A DNA stretch of 9,515 nt, taken from assembly GCA_052390035.1 (NCBI GenBank), contig JBQTHI010000036.1, positions 1 to 9,515 of the forward strand. The letters run 5' to 3'. This DNA is from JBQTHI01 sp052390035. GTDB lineage: Bacteria > Actinomycetota > Acidimicrobiia > Spongiisociales > ZC4RG35. Below are positions 8,101-9,515 of this stretch, piece after piece. Position 1 is the first letter of the stretch. Every line of letters begins with the position of its first letter. The position numbers and the translations under genes are program-made. Below the pieces are notes generated by a model. That model did no database searches and was not told where the DNA came from. It worked only from the letters and a program-made list of their open reading frames with translations.

Positions 8101-8768
8101 CGCCGATGCCGCTCGAAGGCGCGCAACGCGTCGGCCTGACGGCCCGACCTGTAGAGGGCGATCATCAGCTGGCCGACGAAGCTCTCGCGGTAGGGGTGAG
8201 CGGCAACCAGCCGCTCCAACTCGCCGACCACCTCCCGATGGCGACCGGCGCGGATGTCGGCGTCGACGCGATCCTCGATCACCCCTAGACGCAGATCCTC
8301 CAGCCGCCCTGCATCGACGCGGGCGAAGTCGTCGTAGTCGAAATCCTCCAGCGCCCTCCCCCGCCAGAGATCGAGGGCGCGTTGGAGTTCGCGGCTGGCC
8401 AAAACAGGGTCGTCCCGCAGCATCTCGCGACCCGATCGAGCGAGATACTCGAACCGGTGGGCGTCGATCTGGTCGGGGTCCACAACGAGTTCGTAGCCGT
8501 GGTCGCGGGTGACGAGGACTCTGCTCTTGCCGCGTCCTTCGTGGCCGGGGTCGAGGATCGACCGCAGGCGGGAGATGTAGACCCAGAGCGTCCGCTCCTT
8601 GCCCAGCGGGTCGCCGGGCCAGACGTCCTCGAGGATCCGCTCGGTTGCCACGATCCGGTTGGCGTGCAGAAGGAAGATGGCGAGGAGGGCACGCTGCTGG
8701 CGGGGGCCGACATCGACTGGCACACCGTCTCTGAACACTTCGAGCGGTCCAAGGATCCTGTACTCCAA
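5157..8768 (-). CDS. SARP/BTAD-nSTAND1-TM-BMP fusion: membrane-spanning transcriptional regulator
   Basis: A 1203-residue multidomain protein. Residues 1-95 are an OmpR/SARP winged helix (MEYRILGPLEVFRDG start), and about 98-248 the BTAD activator domain. About 265-680 is an nSTAND1 NTPase with FFGRDRLV (282-289), Walker A GASGSGKSS (307-315), Walker B LLVIDQFEELF (393-403), GLRADFYG (435-442) and VEVAHEALLDQWPRLRRW (618-635). KRRLW precedes a single TM helix (about 726-748). About 750-1050 matches BMP/PnrA solute-binding proteins (LAPEYPDV-like 821-828, AFLAG 856-860, GKVGFIGG 870-877, KRFDRAVEVAI 991-1001). A beta-rich tail (about 1065-1203) follows. Positive-inside charge puts DNA-binding and NTPase parts in the cytoplasm and the BMP domain outside. 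SARP-STAND regulators such as AfsR usually end in TPR or WD40 repeats; here a solute-binding domain takes that place. BMP domains of known function bind nucleosides or similar small molecules. The TTG start has GGAGG upstream. Domain calls are firm; ligand and targets are inference. Confidence 0.93.
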   Translation of the reverse strand: MEYRILGPLEVFRDGVPVDVGPRQQRALLAIFLLHANRIVATERILEDVWPGDPLGKERTLWVYISRLRSILDPGHEGRGKSRVLVTRDHGYELVVDPDQIDAHRFEYLARSGREMLRDDPVLASRELQRALDLWRGRALEDFDYDDFARVDAGRLEDLRLGVIEDRVDADIRAGRHREVVGELERLVAAHPYRESFVGQLMIALYRSGRQADALRAFERHRRVIGEEMGVEPSPELLRIEEQVLLHDARLAPLATDRGELVSVVNPFNGLRAFTEADAERFFGRDRLVASLVRRIAAGGRLVALVGASGSGKSSVLHAGLVMAIRKGAVQGSEDWLIAQMVPGSHPFREVEAALLRSTLDAPEALGALLDDPDEGLLRACLRLLAASSSRILLVIDQFEELFTLGAPPSERDRFFRNLEVAIDDPHGRVVVAIGLRADFYGQPLEYPVFAQMLADGIANVVPLTPDELEAAAEEPAARAGTSLEPALLIELLGEVAGQAGGLPLFQYALTELFERRDGTLLTLDAYHEMGGVSGAIARRAEDLFLALAADERDATKQLFLRLVTIVEHGSWGRRRVAAGEIATISTDLVALQTVLDRFTAHRLLTLDRDPVTGSPTVEVAHEALLDQWPRLRRWIEDGRQDVLTRARLSTALKEWEASACEPGYLLSGQRLADFAQWASVSTLRLSTTEQRFLDASILQRESERLAEEQRVAWEMKLDRTAKRRLWGLGGVTLALVVGLVGWLVLFADKSAIAVVHGVKGDLGSTDMMIAGVGVAEREHDVEVDLVQPLVDVEGDLRQLAESGTDLVVVGSEFDLALNKVAPEYPDVHWVAIDPAAIKVELANLTELHFQVEHSAFLAGAAAALSSETGKVGFIGGYQTFRTERSRNGFEQGAAWIDPEIALVATYIGPVADPVVRAETSDDLVYQLARAMYADGVDVILHDAGEAGAGVTRAANEWTGPGRVWSIGADADEYLTLPASQRNVVLSSTIKRFDRAVEVAIAAFLDGDLAAGDVVVGLADDAVALSRSGDHLTAVDGELRNLEGELAGGHISVSPHAARPPAWQEEPDVTVEVTVSDGACTVDRIVADGVTTLGAEPSGDQLAVERGAVVLIELTNASSEFAFVTARRIPIGSTTAEVVAEEPTASQPSRLLGSIHGMSGAQLGGGTSIAAVVSGAPFAIVCWRGDPNLPTAGYSYPIIVRPS

Positions 8769-8772
8769 GGCG

Positions 8773-8777
8773 CCTCC
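8773..8777 (-). promoter_or_regulatory. Ribosome binding site supporting the TTG start of the fusion regulator
   Basis: GGAGG on the minus strand, 4 nt before the TTG at 8768. It supports this unusual start, which also yields the canonical SARP N-terminus (YRILGPLEV). I see no ATG or GTG nearby that would fit the domain better. Confidence 0.65.
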
Positions 8778-8904
8778 GGCGAAACACTACTCCCACCACG
8801 CTGATCCGATCGACTTAATTCGGCCTTAACCGGCGCCGTCCCAGGTAACGCGGATCTGACTGACCCGCCGTGGCGAAGTCGGGGAGGTCTGACAGGACGC
8901 GTTA

Positions 8905-8985
8905 GCGCTCGTTCAACCCGATTAGGCGGTTGCTCAACCCAATTAGGCGCTCGTTCAACCCGTGCAGCGAGGGTGCTCAAAGCGG
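8905..8985. repeat. Four phased direct repeats in the divergent promoter region
   Basis: The motif GYTCAAM begins at 8911 (GTTCAAC), 8932 (GCTCAAC), 8953 (GTTCAAC) and 8975 (GCTCAAA), a spacing of 21, 21 and 22 bp, about two helical turns. Longer identity backs the repeat: GCGCTCGTTCAACCCG occurs exactly at 8905-8920 and 8947-8962, and CCCRATTAGGCG at 8917-8928 and 8938-8949. SARP and OmpR-type regulators bind heptamer direct repeats phased at about 11 or 22 bp, so these are good candidate sites for the adjacent regulator. They end about 70 bp before the start codon of the plus-strand secreted gene and lie about 140-210 bp upstream of the regulator's own start. The rest of the intergenic region (8769-8904) shows no element I can call beyond the ribosome binding site. 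Confidence 0.75.
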
Positions 8986-9013
8986 CTCGATCGAAAGGAC
9001 CGAGCCCCGAGCG

Positions 9014-9033
9014 GGTGCCACCACAGTGGCACC
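9014..9033 (+). promoter_or_regulatory. Perfect 8-bp hairpin in the leader of the secreted-protein gene
   Basis: GGTGCCAC-CACA-GTGGCACC forms a perfect stem with a 4-nt loop, ending 3 nt before the Shine-Dalgarno. It may be an RNA structure affecting translation or mRNA stability, or an operator. There is no U-tract, so termination is unlikely. Confidence 0.55.
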
Positions 9034-9036
9034 GAG

Positions 9037-9044
9037 AAAGGAAG
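9037..9044 (+). promoter_or_regulatory. Ribosome binding site of the secreted-protein gene
   Basis: AAAGGAAG lies just after the hairpin and 4 nt before the ATG at 9049 (AGGA core 6 nt away). It fixes the start at the ATG that opens the signal peptide. Confidence 0.65.
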
Positions 9045-9048
9045 AGCC

Positions 9049-9515
9049 ATGTTTCGCAAGCTCGCGCTGATCTCGGCCCTGCTGGTGCTGGCAGCCCTGG
9101 CTGCCGGGCCGGCCCTGGCCGACGGCGCCGTCCACCAGACGGTCGGGGCCTTCTGGCACGCCCAGCAGACCGTGTTCGGGAAGGCGGGTTCCGTCCCGGG
9201 GGCCTCGGCCAACCTGGTCCGCAACAACAACGGGATCCACTTCCAGGTGCAGACCGAGGGGCTGACCCCGGGGAACGCCTATACCCTGTGGTTGGTGGTG
9301 GTGAACAATCCCGGCGCCTGTGACCCCAAGCCCTGCACCGCCCCTGACATCCTCCTCGACCCGGCCACCGACTCCCAGGTGGCGTGGGCTGGCGGCCACG
9401 TCGCCGGCGGGTCGGGCCAGGGGACCTTCGCCGGGTCGGCCCGGGTGGGGCCGCTCTCCGGGTGGCTTCCCGGGGGCAGCCTCGGGGACCCCTTCGAGGC
9501 CGAGGTCCACGTCAT
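9049..9515 (+). CDS. Secreted protein with the TLWL/C-x4-C domain (partial, runs off right edge)
   Basis: The first 155 residues of a protein cut by the window edge. Residues 1-24 are a clear Sec signal peptide: FRK, a hydrophobic core of Leu/Ala, and an ALA cleavage site before DG. The mature part has ANLVRNNNGIHFQVQTEGL (54-72), a YTLWLVVVNNP segment (78-88), CDPKPC (91-96) and a Gly-rich stretch, probably beta (about 114-134). It ends at FEAEVHV, matching MVHLL in the protein at 4447-5160. The C-x4-C pair at the same place after TLWL probably forms a disulphide in both. No enzymatic motif is visible and I cannot name a family. The gene is divergent from the fusion regulator and separated from it by the phased repeats, so it is a likely target. 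The fold is probably a beta-sandwich, an inference from strand-like alternation. Confidence 0.85.
   Translation, partial: MFRKLALISALLVLAALAAGPALADGAVHQTVGAFWHAQQTVFGKAGSVPGASANLVRNNNGIHFQVQTEGLTPGNAYTLWLVVVNNPGACDPKPCTAPDILLDPATDSQVAWAGGHVAGGSGQGTFAGSARVGPLSGWLPGGSLGDPFEAEVHV

Noticed and set aside
8905..8985. The phased repeats as a CRISPR array
   Set aside because: Units are about 7-16 bp with 21-bp periodicity, leaving no room for normal repeats and spacers, and no cas gene is present.

Overview
The window is GC-rich bacterial DNA, most likely from an actinobacterium and perhaps a deep-branching uncultivated one such as Acidimicrobiia (the class is inference). Three things point to Actinobacteria: a DUF222/HNH protein of the 13E12-repeat type, a mycobacterial-type SOS box (TCGAAC-N4-GTTCGA), and a SARP-type (AfsR-like) regulator. 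Most of the window is coded on the minus strand.

Left part (1-4363, minus strand). At 1-2116 is the N-terminal 705 residues of an Lhr-family DEAD/DEAH helicase whose C-terminal part lies beyond the left edge. Its motif II reads NEVH where the family has DEVH/DEIH. At 2263-3540 is a DUF222/HNH endonuclease-like protein with a perfect SOS box just upstream of its likely GTG start. At 3714-4363 is a type II toxin-antitoxin pair, an AbrB-fold VapB and a PIN-domain VapC, overlapping by 4 nt. The 146-nt gap at 2117-2262 holds nothing I can call. The gap at 3541-3713 holds the SOS box, a ribosome binding site and two small inverted repeats.

Right part (4447-9515). This is the most unusual section. 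One minus-strand gene (5157-8768) encodes a 1203-residue fusion: SARP winged-helix and BTAD domains, an nSTAND1-type NTPase, one transmembrane helix, a BMP/PnrA-type solute-binding domain, and a C-terminal beta-rich domain. It looks like a transcription factor that senses outside the membrane and binds DNA inside it. An ATGA overlap couples it to a 237-residue membrane-anchored protein (4447-5160). Divergently, on the plus strand from 9049, is a secreted protein cut by the right edge. The membrane-anchored and secreted proteins share a domain with a TLWL motif and a C-x4-C pair, so two paralogues flank the regulator.

The 280-bp divergent region (8769-9048) carries four direct repeats at 21-21-22 bp spacing, the kind of two-turn phasing bound by SARP/OmpR-type proteins. 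It also has a perfect 8-bp hairpin in front of the secreted gene. The model I infer is that the regulator detects a ligand or envelope state through its BMP domain, and the STAND module switches its DNA-binding domains to control the secreted gene, its own operon, or both.

The lhr gene and the secreted-protein gene run off the window edges and were found by reading the sequence directly.
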